Origin: Perkinsus olseni
Lineage: Eukaryota > Perkinsozoa > Perkinsida > Perkinsidae
Length of the DNA stretch: 11,862 bases
Assembly (NCBI GenBank): GCA_013115135.1
Contig: JABANP010000926.1
Span: 1-11,862, forward strand
Reading direction: 5' to 3'
Shown: in pieces, positions 1 to 9,096 of the stretch
Layout: each line of letters starts with the position of its first letter
Numbering within the stretch: position 1 is the first letter of the stretch
Notes under the pieces: generated by a model
The model's input: the letters and a program-made list of their open reading frames with translations, nothing else
Database searches by the model: none
What the model was told of the DNA's origin: nothing
Made by a program: the position numbers and the translations under genes

Positions 1-73
1 TTTTCTAGAAATTTTTCGAATATTTTTCCGGAAATTTTTCGATTCCGCACGTGTAAAAATGTGGTGGATAACA

Positions 74-761
74 TCACATTATCGCGGAGCGAGCTTGTTC
101 TGAGACACAGATCGGCAGAGCTTGCGACGCCTGCTCATCCACGTGGCATTCGGCAGCCTGGCGCTCGGTTGATGATTGAGAAGTGCGGTATTGATTTCGA
201 GCTATAATTCTTCCGTAGTTGGTGAGGGTATGAAACTGTCTCGGCGGAATGAATGGACCTCCGAGGGTATGGAGTTCGCTTGGCCGATAATAATAGTCTA
301 AGTTGGAAATTGTCGTCAACATTACTCTGGTGGTCGCTACACTATACCGTACTTCGGCGGGAGGTTATTATCATTTTCTGTTTCAGTCGATTCTTCGGTT
401 CTTGGACGTACCCAAAGATGAAGGCTTGAAGAAGGTACGTGGGCCGCCCTGGTTTGCATTTGCGTCGTTTGAACTTGGCTCGATGAGGTGAATTGAGTCG
501 GCTAGCTGGCGGCCACGTTCGAGGAGCGTCGTTGCGGCGTGTGGCGGAATTTTGGAATTCGCCAGGCTGTAGTCGGGAAGATACCAAAATGCATGGATGA
601 AAAGTTAGAGGCTCTCTCGAATGTTTCTTGAGATTGGTGGAGGGGGAGATGTTCTTTCCCTCCAGGGACGCGCACCAGTACGAAATCGGGGGAAAATCAT
701 CTTTGTCGAACTCGCCCGATGTATTGATTGAGGAGTAGTGAAAATTGTGGTAGTGATGAAA
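74..761 (-). CDS. Unrecognised protein, 3' exons of a minus-strand gene
   Basis: Seen on the minus strand: exon 566-412 (51 codons plus split codons), intron 411-378 (34 nt, short), exon 377-348, intron 347-298 (50 nt, GTATAG...TTAG), terminal exon 297-74 ending in a stop. Phases close exactly across all joins. The last exon starts DYYYRPSELHTLGGPF and ends SEQARSAIM; the 412-566 exon starts LANSKIPPHAATTLLERGRQ. The product is hydrophilic, rich in N, S, P and Q, with no membrane segment. A further upstream exon at 761-676 (EFDKDDFPPISY) joins in the correct phase through a GTGCGC donor, but is less certain, because its start would crowd the plus-strand gene at 798. No start codon was found and no family is recognised. 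Alternative: the long unspliced frame through 342-587, which reads less like protein. Confidence 0.42.
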
Positions 762-797
762 CTACTCTTGTTTGATGTTGCCTCTCTTCATTCAAGA

Positions 798-2746
798 ATG
801 GTGGCGTTTTGAAGAAAATTGGTTCCTGGTTGGTCGGGTTTCTCTCCCACGACGATCAGCTTTCGCAGGTGAAGGAATTGTGTCCCCGCCGTTGTTCACC
901 GTTATCTATCGTATTTAGGAGTGACGACTTGGTGTGTTTCAGCCGAAGACTAAGAGGAGGGCCTCGGCCACTGGAAGGGCGCCATCCAGGGGGGCCAAGG
1001 GGCGAGGAGCCGGTCGACAGGGATCGGGGTTCTCCAATTTCCTAGCGCAGCGCACGAAGGAGCTGAAGGCCACAGAAGCGGGAAAGCTGCTGACTCCTAA
1101 GGAGGTCACTGAGATGCTTAGCGTTGAGTGGACGAGCATGTCGAGGTAGGTTCGCTTCGTTATCGGTTGATTTGTTTGGGAATTTATGGTATTGGTGCGC
1201 GGGACATTCGAGGAGACTCCATGCTAATTAGGGCAGTTGGAAATCCTTTCACCTGTGGGCCTATGATTCAGTGAGGAGGTTTTTGAAGGGGTGCTGGACC
1301 GCCTGGGTTCTGCATCCCGACAAGAGAAGTGAAGAATGAAGGGTTCGTGTCAGTTCGGCTGTCTCAAGCCTAGGGTGGATACCACTCCTTCCCGAACTCG
1401 TAGCTGCGGGCTTGGCGTTAGACCCGGATGAATTGGTTGATGATCGGGAGGAGGTATTCGTGTTTGCTTCAGCGCTGAGAAGGCTGCTTTCGGTACTCCG
1501 CAGAAGGCAGCTGGTCAGAAACGCAAGAGGTCAAGCACTGCGGGAGGGGCTGGTGCGAAGACCAAAAAGCCTAGGGAAGTGTCGGAGCCAACTAGCAAGG
1601 TAGAGGAGGGGTGTTGAGTAGAAGGGGTGGGGAGGGACGAGTTAGGTCAGTGGCCGCCTCATTATTGCATGTGGCATCATAGTGGCTGCTGCTGCTGCCT
1701 CCTCGTTATTGCATGTGGCACAGTAGCCTAGTGGCCTAGTGGACCAGTGGCTTATTGAGGGTAAATTTAAATTGCCGTCGATCAGACTGAGGAATCCTCA
1801 TCGGACGACTCCTCCTCTGACACCTCTAGCTCATCCTCGTCATCATCATCGAGGTCAAGTGCCAGCGGTTCGGAGGAGAACTCGGCCGAAGAGAGTCAGG
1901 AAGAAACTCACACGGACAAGGTAGGGTGATAGCGATTGTCGATTGTCTTTCTGGAAAGTGCGAAAGTTGTTTGAGATTGATGGAAAGTGCGATCGGATGC
2001 CTCCTCGCTAGACTGTCTAGCTTGAAGCTGCCGTACCGAATATGATAGTGTTCAAATTAAGTATGTTGAATCATTCCTGTAAGAACTCGGGAGTGATCCT
2101 GGTCCTGAGTAATTTTTCGTAGTCCTTTGTGGGTGGGCATTGGGATGATCATCATGAGCTGGTGGAATTTTCGAGAAATCGAAACAATTTTTGCATCCTC
2201 CTACTAATCAGTCGGCACGTTGTGAAGGAGAAAATTCAGAAGTGTTTTTCCTGGGTCTGGAGAAAGCTAGGCGGCTTACGAGTGCGAGTGAAAATTGCAC
2301 TCTCTTCAGTTGGGGACCCTCGTCTGAAATTATTAGTTTTCAATAACCGTGAAAATCGCTTCTTGAAGGATATGTGGTAATTCGTGGCTTTTTCGGCACC
2401 AGGGCTAGCCGTGATGATGGAATTGGAGTCTGGGGATATTCGGAACGCCAAACAGCTGTTTCTGCTTCATAGTCGTTATCTGATTTCTCACTGGCTCCAC
2501 TGTGTCATCTCAGGGAGCTGCTTTTAGGCAAGATTCCCTCAGTTTTTCGGATCTTTCAGGTTGATGAGTCGAAGAACGATGTGAAAGCCAACGAAAAAGA
2601 GTCCGCCGAAAAGTGGGGAAAATTTTTAGTTTTTTTCCGGAAAATTCATCCGTTTTTCTGCCAGGCCGGAAATTGATGGGAAAGACGGTGAGGGCGATTT
2701 TGACCTGTATGAGGGTATGGATGAGGGTGGCGAGGCCCAGGCCTAA
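798..2746 (+). CDS. HMG-box-like chromatin protein with Ser-rich and acidic tail
   Basis: Spliced model: 798-800, 943-1145, 1272-1328, 1473-1599, 1786-1920, 2560-2612, 2665-2746; 660 nt, 219 residues, all phases close and the frame ends in TAA. Order of regions: basic N-terminus MPKTKRRASATGRAPSRG; an HMG-like block (NFLAQRTKELKA, then LTPKEVTEMLSVEWTSMSSEE), where the K-E-hydrophobic-W-x-x-x-S-x-E-E pattern fits helices 1-2 of an HMG box; a basic stretch (GQKRKRSS, KTKKPRE); a run of serines and acids (about residues 130-175); an acidic C-terminus (GDFDLYEGMDEGGE). HMG-box proteins bend DNA in chromatin and often carry acidic tails; that this one is nuclear is inference. The third helix is weak. 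The first exon would code only Met, because ATG at 798 abuts a GTGGCG donor; this start and the 57-nt exon 1272-1328 are the least certain parts. Introns are 47-639 nt. Confidence 0.66.
1652..1726. repeat. Imperfect direct repeat inside an intron
   Basis: Within the intron 1600-1785, the phrase TATTGCATGTGGCA occurs twice (about 1662-1676 and 1707-1720), with similar flanks (GCCGCCTC / GCTGCCTCCTC before; CATAGTGG / CAGTAGCC after). A CTG run (GCTGCTGCTGCTG) and short GTGGCCTAGTGGACCAGTGG repeats adjoin. It looks like a local tandem duplication. Confidence 0.6.
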
Positions 2747-2867
2747 GCGGCAGGAGAAGGCCTCATTTTATGTGGTATCCTGGAAGGCGTTTCAATAATC
2801 ACCGTTCATGGAAGGCGGACTATTTGCATTTGAATATTACTCTAGAGTGGCTTGAGCTGAGTGTAGG

Positions 2868-2954
2868 AATGCCGGCTGTGGGGTTCGAACCTGGGTTGTT
2901 CGGGTGATAAATCGTAACTTGAGTTCTCCTGCTAAGCTAACCGGTCGCGTCCTG
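2868..2954 (-). pseudogene. tRNA-like element (degenerate tRNA or tRNA-derived SINE)
   Basis: On the minus strand, TAGCTTAGCAGG (2939-2928) matches a polymerase III A box, and GGTTCGAACCC (2891-2881) matches a B box 36 nt downstream, the spacing expected in a tRNA. CCGG at 2941-2944 can pair with CCGG at 2872-2875, where the acceptor stem should be. However, the T stem and the outer acceptor pairs do not close, and no convincing anticodon arm was found. It lies in the gap between the HMG-box-like gene and the first four-pass gene. A functional tRNA with an odd intron is not excluded. Confidence 0.45.
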
Positions 2955-3058
2955 ATGTATCCTTGTGCGTATCTTCGTGCAAAAAAACGGAAATATCCGA
3001 AAAAAAACCTTGAGATATCGTTTCCGCTCTGAAATATTCGATAGCATTCTTGTTTGCA

Positions 3059-5347
3059 ATGGTTGATTCATACGACGACTACGTATACAAGCCCTCTGAG
3101 GACCCCTCCCGGAAGTGTCTCCGTCGTCTCACCTCAACCGTCTACGTTGCCCTTCTCTTGGCAATCGTTGGTGCTTGTCTTTGGAGCTGCTATCTGACTT
3201 GGAGTGTCATCAATAAATCGGTTTACGTCGCCTTGTCTCCGGAAGAGGTAGGTTAGTTCATCATCAACGGGATTGAGGGTATTGACTTTGAGACAGGATG
3301 CTATGGAGAGCCCGAATGAGGAGTATCTTTGGCCTGGTCGACCTTCGCGAGTATCTTTTTCTTTTTCGGATACTCAAATTTTTTATGAATTATGAAAATA
3401 TGATTTTTCGTTTTCCTTGAGCCTTTGGGAGGCAGCTTGAGCGACGTCTCATTACCCCACCGAGCTGCCTTCCTCACTACCGTTAATGACGGAGTCACGA
3501 AAATCTTTTCTGTGCGGTCGAGTATCTTTTGGTTGTTTCCTTTCAGCTCACCCGTGTTGCCCATTCCCAAGGTGTGAATCTCTTCATCCCCGTAAACCCT
3601 CTGGGAATAATGGAAATCGTTGTTATCTGCATGGCTGCTGTATCATGCGCCGCTGGTTTTATCGGAATTGTCCAGCATCTCTCTTCTACTATTAGGTGGG
3701 TCGGTGAGGGGGGGCTCAATTCTCAGGGCGTTGGGCTTGGTGTGGTATGAATATCTGTGGCAATTTCGCCGCGAATCGTCTGTCGTGTTTTTGAGTGTCA
3801 TGGCCTGTCACAAAGAGTGTCTGCGGGATTCAAGATCAAGATGCCTCTCCCGTCAATATGAACGGCCATACGAAAATTTGCTGGAAATTCTCGAAAATTT
3901 CCGGTCGTTAGGTTGATGAGGATTTTTCAAGCCGTCCTATCATCTGTTGCCTTCTGCGCTTTCCCAGCTCAGAGTATCCTTCGGAGTGCGAGCGCTTCCA
4001 AAGATACTGTCCATGCTCTGCTGTGTTTTTTAGGAATACTAATCCCTACAAATGTATCCTTCCTGGGCTTTATCTCCTTTTCCTTGCTTTTCTCGTGGTT
4101 GCTGGCGTATTCGTGGCGGGAGCGTGCTTTGGCATATCGGAACTGAGCAGACTGGCGGATGAACAGATCGATCATCAGGTGGGCTCCGCGGTATTCAGGA
4201 GACTTTATATAAACGGTGGTCCAAGCTTTTGGCAGCGTGTAGAACAGTCGGGGGTTTGGGGAAGCTTCACTCGTAGCTTTGAGAGAGTATGACCGCCATC
4301 TGATGGGGAAATTTGTGTTTTTTCTGGAATGCAGAAAGGTTCTTCGATGAAGGTGCTTCCGTCCTCACCGAGAGAGTCGTGTTTTTTCAGCTAGAGAAGG
4401 CCAGCGTCGAAAGCAAGGGTATCATTTCCACCGACGTCACCACCGATATAAATAAGTCAGTCTCTCGAACAGCGGCGCTCGAAATTCAATTTTCCGTCTC
4501 TCAGATTTATTACCCCGCTGATGGCGTTCTATGACGCCTATGAGTGCCGACCTTCGGCTCGTGTGACGTGCTCGTCTTACACAGTTGGAAAGATATCCTG
4601 CTCTGCCAGAGCCAGTGAGATTTTTCTATGCTCTTCTTCATGACCCGCGACTGGTTTGCAGATCCTACCATAATATCAGCAGCAAATGAAGTTTGTTCAG
4701 CGCCTCCCCGACTGGACCGAGATTATACTCCTAGCGTGGATCATTGTTCTGATTGCTTTCATCAGCACGGCAACACGCAGGCTGCTCAGGTAGGGCGAGT
4801 GGATCATACTGACCTACTGCACGGATGCGGCGATTAATTAAGCCCACCAAATTGGAACTGCACCACTCCGGTGCGTTGACTCGGTTATGACTTGCCGGCG
4901 GGCCTTCCCGCGGGAGATGAGGACTGCGTCGCCCCCACGCTATTACTTGCGAGTGTTTCAGCGAGGAGATTCCCAAGCGGAGAGAGAATTTGGCTACAAA
5001 ATTTTGTGGGGATGCGACCAGTATCATTGAAAATTCAACCCCAAAATTTGAAATTTTTCGTGAGTGTAAGCGATCGCGTGCACAGGTTCTATGTTTATGC
5101 AGCTCGCTTCTTAAGACCTGGTTTGATGCTGTTAGTCCAGAGGCGAGAGATGTCTGGATAAAGGCAGCCTTTGTTAACGCCGTCATAGCGGCTGTGTGCG
5201 CCCTCCTACTCGTAGTTTGGATCATTAGACGTGTAAGTCCCAGATCGGCGCGGATGGGTGCCGCTGAAAAAATCTTGATACCTGTAGAGATCGGCAGTAA
5301 GAGCACCAGACTCTTTCGGGGAGGAGTCAGTTTCCGCTCAATTGTGA
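3059..5347 (+). CDS. Four-pass membrane protein with eight-Cys loop (tetraspanin-like), copy 1
   Basis: Spliced model: 3059-3247, 3547-3695, 4034-4215, 4335-4455, 4505-4614, 4662-4789, 5086-5232, 5288-5347; 1086 nt, 361 residues. Start ATG in TTTGCAATGG; upstream of it the frame has no other ATG. Segments: acidic N-tail, TM1 about 25-50, short loop with NKS sequon at Asn52, TM2 about 83-107, short basic loop (SSTIRNTNPYK), TM3 about 121-148, large loop about 150-318, TM4 about 320-340, short tail. This is tetraspanin topology, but no CCG motif is present, so membership is inference. Loop cysteines: YEC, VTC, ISC, EVC, HC, DC, LCLC. The neighbour at 6222 is its paralogue. The join after exon 3 is ambiguous: the position conserved in the paralogue (4178/4179) is a GT but breaks phase; using GTGGTC at 4216 keeps the frame. 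Function unknown; a surface role is a guess. Confidence 0.72.
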
Positions 5348-5399
5348 ATAATTCGCGCATCATTAATCGTTCATCCACTCGTGAGCCTCGGGGCAGTTG

Positions 5400-5761
5400 T
5401 CACCAGTATTTCTCAGTACTGATGGTTCTAAGCTCGAAATTGTCCAGGTCCTGTATCTGTGAGGATCCCTGAAAACTAACTCAGCCTTTCGAACCCGATC
5501 AAGGGCGTCTCTATCGTCGAGCATGTATCCTCTGTGTGGTCAGATATCCTGTCCATCAACCTTACAGAAGTCCTGATCGCTTATGATCAGCCGAACCCCT
5601 CCTGATGCAGAGAGGTTCGATCAACCCTCAATTTACTCAACTGTGTTCTGCTGCTGCATCGCGTCTCAGTCTCACCCCTTCTCTATGGCGTTATCAATCA
5701 ACACGTCTTTCTCATCGGATTCTTGGCGGCACGAATAGCGCCTCTATTCAGCTATCATTAG
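5400..5761 (+). other. Coding-like stretch with in-frame TGA, unrecognised
   Basis: Two neighbouring open stretches look protein-like. 5400-5459 reads VFLSTDGSKLEIVQVLYL, then a stop. From 5486 a frame reads SNPIKGVSIVEHVSSVWSDI and on to a TGA at 5603, and then continues in the same frame to TAG at 5759 with LYGVINQHVFLIGFLAARIA. The first two could join in phase (GTGAGG at 5459 to CTCAG at 5484), but that intron would be only 26 nt. A 47-nt GTCCTG...TGCAG intron could bypass the TGA in another frame. It may be extra 3' exons of the gene before it, a broken gene, or chance. No family recognised. Confidence 0.3.
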
Positions 5762-6221
5762 AGTAACCGCACGGGCAGTTTCTTCTCGCGGTAGAGGGCG
5801 AGGGAAATTTCTTTATCGCTGTTCATCCTCCAGATCCGAAGATAGTACTTCCGAATCTGCATTCCGATTATTTCAAAATACTCTTCCGAATGATCTTGAA
5901 ATATCCGGTTTTTCTAGCCGCTAGCTCTGAGTGGTGCGAGTTACGAGACGACGCGTATAGGGGTACTCTTCAGTATTCTGCTGGATGTAACCCCAAAATT
6001 TCAGGTCACAACTCTTAATGGCTTCCGAGATCTCGGAGAGTCTCTCGAAAAATGTGCCAAATAATCTTGGAAGGCACGGCTTAAAATGTTTCATAAAAAA
6101 TTTTATTTTTATTAGAAATACATATCTGAGGAAACAGACGGTGCTTTCTGCTGCGGCGGGCTGCGTTTTTACCTTATAAAAGTTAACTCGCCAGGTTCAC
6201 TAAGTGAGTTTATTATTACCA
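5762..6221. other. Intergenic stretch upstream of the second four-pass gene
   Basis: No supportable gene on either strand. 5895-6010 is mixed composition; 6085-6125 is strongly AT-rich (runs of A and T around ATAAAAAATTTTATTTTTATT). The downstream end holds the TATA-like box listed separately. It presumably contains the promoter and 5' leader of the gene starting at 6222. Confidence 0.4.
6175..6182 (+). promoter_or_regulatory. TATA-box-like sequence
   Basis: TATAAAAG stands about 40 nt upstream of the ATG at 6222, following a GC-rich patch. The position would suit a short-leader core promoter for the second four-pass gene. Whether this organism uses TATA boxes is unknown; no matching box was seen before the first copy at 3059. 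Confidence 0.35.
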
Positions 6222-8486
6222 ATGGCCATCGAATTGATAGCTAAGAGCTCTCGCGGGTCAATAAGCTGCTCTGTTTGGTCGTTCATCTACGTCGTTTTTC
6301 TTGTACTTTTCGGAGCGTTCGCGATTTATTCGGCAGTTTACACAAGCGTGCATGCGCAGGAGTCAATTGTGACTCATGTGAGCCCTCAGCAAGTAGTGCA
6401 TGCTTCGACCTAAGATACGCATGAAAAGTATCTTTCTCAGCTGATGGACTTGGCAGAGAGCCTCGGCGTTGCGATTTTCCTACCGATTAACCCTGTACGA
6501 GCGTCCTGGGTGCTCGCCATCGTTCTTGGCGTTTTGGTACCCTTTGGCGCTATTTTTGGTATCACTTACCATTGCAGCTCAACTGCGAGGGAAGGGATGG
6601 CAGATATCTTACATGCTGGGAAGATACGAATTAGGTTGGAAGTGTATCTTTCGTATAGCAAAGATACGCTGTTGATTGGAATGTATACACATTTCGTGAT
6701 GATTATTCATCAGACGAACTGTGCATATGTTTGTCGTATCCGGGTATCATGCGTGTTTTACTATACCCCGACTCCTCCCATGCTGGCAATGAAAGACATC
6801 CGCCCAATCTAGCATCATAATCTCCTCTTTCGGTTCTCTCTCTATTCATCAGTTGCATCTCAGAAAACGCAAACCATGGAAGTACCTAGTCGGTGGCACG
6901 TTCTGGGGCCTCCTGCTGTTGACCTTCGTCGGGGCTCTCCTGGTGGGCGGCACTGGAATCGGTATGTCGGTCATTGGCAAGCTGAGCATGAATGAGTTGC
7001 AGAGAGTGGTGAGTCGGGTACGACTGTCAAGTCTAAGATTCTTGCGGGATGCGGATCTCGTGGCGCTCGCGTTTCTTTCTACGACTTTGCACGCCGTCTG
7101 TTTTCATCGTAATTTTGATTTCACCGTTTCTAGTTGGAGAACGCTAGAAGGTTAGTAGTAGCTCGAACGAATTTGTGGAAGATTTGCAAGTGAATTTTTC
7201 TCAGGTCAATAAGTATCCCGAGCTCGCCCTTGGACTCATCACGTTGAAGTTAATTCGAGATTACTCAATCACCATACCGTAAGCGCGAGATCATAATCAA
7301 TTTCGTGGCGCGCGACATTTCCTTCAACTCCTTCCTGAGCATGACCTGTGCGTCGCTCCGCCTTTTTCAGAGTTGGGGAACTCGAGAAGGCCGTGGAGAA
7401 ATACACTGATGCCCGGTGTACAGCCTTCCCAGTCGGCGTCACCTGTTCGAGACCCCTCATCAGCGAAATAAGATGCAGTGGTGTCGATGGTAAGTCTGAT
7501 CGCGATCGAGGGCCGACGGGGTCCACGCTAGTATTCACCGACTGCTTGGTATGTTCATCAGTAGAGTATGTTCGGTCATCCGAGCAGACCGAAAACCCTA
7601 TTTCGCGCGCCACAAAATTGGTGTTTCCGCTGTTACTTCAGCTGGCGATTTCTCGGACATCATCACAGCGGTCTGTTCCACAGTACCCTCAGTTGAGGGC
7701 TTCGCACCGCAACGACGTCACTGTGCGGCCTGTCTCGAGCTGGTCGGAGTGTCTGCGGCATCTAACGTGAGTACCGGGAGGCATCAGTTGTCATAGCCCA
7801 CGACTAAGACCCTGCTCAGCGGCCTGCGGCTTCCAAATTAGGAGTTCTAATCCATTGGTTTGTACAGTTTGTCGAGGATAGCATGCAAGTTTTTAACTCG
7901 TTTCGAAGGTAACTAGGAGGTCGCAAATTGTGAAGAAAGATACCAAATGCAATACCAGTCGAGCCTTCCTCCACTGGTATTGGTATCTTCTAGAAGAAAT
8001 ACTTCATCCACAATTTGTGGATGAAGTATTTCGTCTAGAAGATAACTGATGATGAGGGATGCTCAGGAAGCCTTATCGTACCGGCTTCCCGAGTCAGAAA
8101 TCATTGATGAAATCTTGAAATAAGGGTTGTGGATTGCAAAACTACGGATCACTTTTCGCTTCGCTCCGCTTGATCTGGCCGACTTACTCCGGTCGGCGTG
8201 GAACTCACAGCCCTATCTCTCAGGTTCTCTGTTCTTGCACTTCCCAACTCCGAGTATGGTTGCAGGCTATCTCCGAGGAGGACCAGCGGCAATGGATGGT
8301 TATTGGCGTTCAGAACGCTATCATCTCAGGGGTCGCATTGATAACCCTTATTTGGTGGACGATCTGGCAGGTGAGTTCAATTGTTAGTTGAGCGAGAAAC
8401 TGGTGTATTTTCGGTTTTATTAGATATGGCATCGCCGAGACCATCAAGAAGGAGGATGGCACCGTAAACTGAGCAGCACTGCCTGA
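6222..8486 (+). CDS. Four-pass membrane protein with eight-Cys loop (tetraspanin-like), copy 2
   Basis: Spliced model: 6222-6392, 6441-6634, 6864-7008, 7205-7278, 7371-7489, 7642-7766, 8224-8370, 8424-8486; 1038 nt, 345 residues, stop TGA. Start ATG in ACCAATGGCC. TM1 about residues 18-42, TM2 about 78-100, then a basic loop, TM3 (KYLVGGTFWGLLLLTFVGAL), a large loop, TM4 (AIISGVALITLIWWTIW) and a short tail. Loop cysteines ARC, VTC, IRC, AVC, HC, AC, LCSC align one-for-one with the copy at 3059, with identical x9, x15, x2 and x13 spacings, which validates both models. Exons 3 and 7 have the same lengths as in copy 1 (145 to the conserved donor, and 147 nt). At the conserved end of exon 2 (6589/6590) the donor reads GG, not GT; the model uses GTTGGA at 6635, adding 15 residues between TM2 and TM3. 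The last exon reads IWHRRDHQEG and is less sure. Function unknown. Confidence 0.72.
6412..6434 (+). repeat. Intronic AAGATAC...GTATCTT stem
   Basis: AAGATAC (6412-6418) and GTATCTT (6428-6434) with a 9-nt loop occupy nearly half of the 48-nt intron 6393-6440 of the second four-pass gene, ending six bases before the acceptor. Confidence 0.75.
7301..7318 (+). repeat. GC-rich motif, copy 1 (forward)
   Basis: AATTTCGTGGCGCGCGAC lies in the intron before exon 5 of the second four-pass gene. An inverted copy follows exon 5 at about 7597-7616. The core TTTCGTGGCGCG resembles E2F-type sites (TTTSGCGC), but this is only a resemblance. Confidence 0.6.
7597..7616 (-). repeat. GC-rich motif, copy 2 (inverted)
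   Basis: Read on the minus strand this is AATTTTGTGGCGCGCGAAAT, matching the forward copy at 7301 in 18 of 20 positions. It sits in the intron after exon 5, so the two copies could pair in the pre-mRNA and enclose the 119-nt exon. Confidence 0.6.
7937..7989 (+). repeat. Imperfect stem-loop in intron 6 of four-pass copy 2
   Basis: AGATACCA...AATACCAGT (7938-7963) is complementary to ACTGGTATTGGTATCT (7974-7988), with a four-base bulge (ATGC) in the left arm. The right arm (GGTATCTTC) is shared with the left arm of the larger palindrome just downstream, so both stems cannot form together. Confidence 0.55.
7984..8044 (+). repeat. Near-perfect 61-nt palindrome in intron 6
   Basis: Left arm 7984-8013 and right arm 8015-8044 are inverted copies of 30 nt with one mismatch (TTCTTCTAG expected, TTCGTCTAG seen) around a single central T. 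As DNA it could form a cruciform; as RNA, a long hairpin, though with such a short loop the tip must open. It could be a mobile-element relic or a structured intron element. Confidence 0.85.
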
Positions 8487-9096
8487 CTTTTATATATGAT
8501 ACAGCATCATACGTTTAATTTGATTTGTTTTTCAATCTGTACTGATTTAGTCCTAGTTTCACCCATTCATGTGGATCTCTTGTTGCTACTAGTGTCACAA
8601 AGAATGTCCCCAACTGAGCGCATCAGCAAGAGTCTCACAAAGCCGGAATCGTTAGCGTTCGGCTATAACCTCAGACACACAAATCGTCAGCGACATTCAA
8701 TTGTCACCATCTTGAACTATTGAGGTATGAATATTATATTCATGAATAATAAGAAACCTATTAATAAATAAAGTAAAAAAAATATTAACCCCAGCAGTTA
8801 GTAACATGACTATTAAATATATATATTGCGCTGGGGTGAATCTTGATCTAGTTTCTCTGAGTGAGTTTCCTGAGCGAGGCGAAGCCTGTATATTCTGGGT
8901 AGAACATGCGGAAGCTTTCACAGTGTGACTTCGGGAGCAGCCCTTAGCAAGTCGTGGTTCGTTTGCACGTGCGGGCCACACCCGGATGAATGAATATGAT
9001 TGATCTTCTAACGCAAGGGGGAAATCGCTGCTTCAGCGTATCACATGGACATAACATCATCACAACAACATAATCATCATGATCCATCCAAGAGTG
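8487..9096. other. Gap between convergent genes; 3' flank with hairpins and polyadenylation-like signals
   Basis: No convincing gene. It follows the stop of the second four-pass gene and precedes (on the other strand) the stop of the protease, so both 3' ends should fall here. AATAAATAAA (8763-8772, plus strand) could serve as polyadenylation signal of the four-pass gene. Two small inverted repeats are visible: ATGAATA-TTA-TATTCAT (8727-8743) and ACCCCAGC (8788-8795) with GCTGGGGT (8830-8837). 8750-8830 is strongly AT-rich. Two short TCACAAAG phrases occur at about 8595 and 8635. Confidence 0.45.

Noticed and set aside
1504..1603. Unspliced open frame through 1412-1603 reading an acidic then Arg-rich peptide
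   Set aside because: Its acidic part does not join neighbours in phase, and the shifted frame from 1473 continues the HMG-box-like protein with matching phases on both sides.
3301..3570. Minus-strand open frame of 89 codons
   Set aside because: It covers the first intron of the first four-pass gene; Lys-rich low-complexity content derives from T-rich intron sequence.
4731..5378. Long minus-strand open frame of 215 codons
   Set aside because: It lies opposite two exons of the first four-pass gene that are confirmed by the paralogue's cysteine spacing and exon lengths. Its composition is that of a shadow frame, and no family is recognised.
3806..8608. TGTCACAAAGAGTGTC (about 3806) and TGTCACAAAGAATGTC (about 8592) as a dispersed repeat
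   Set aside because: Only two copies with no flanking similarity; too little to call an element.
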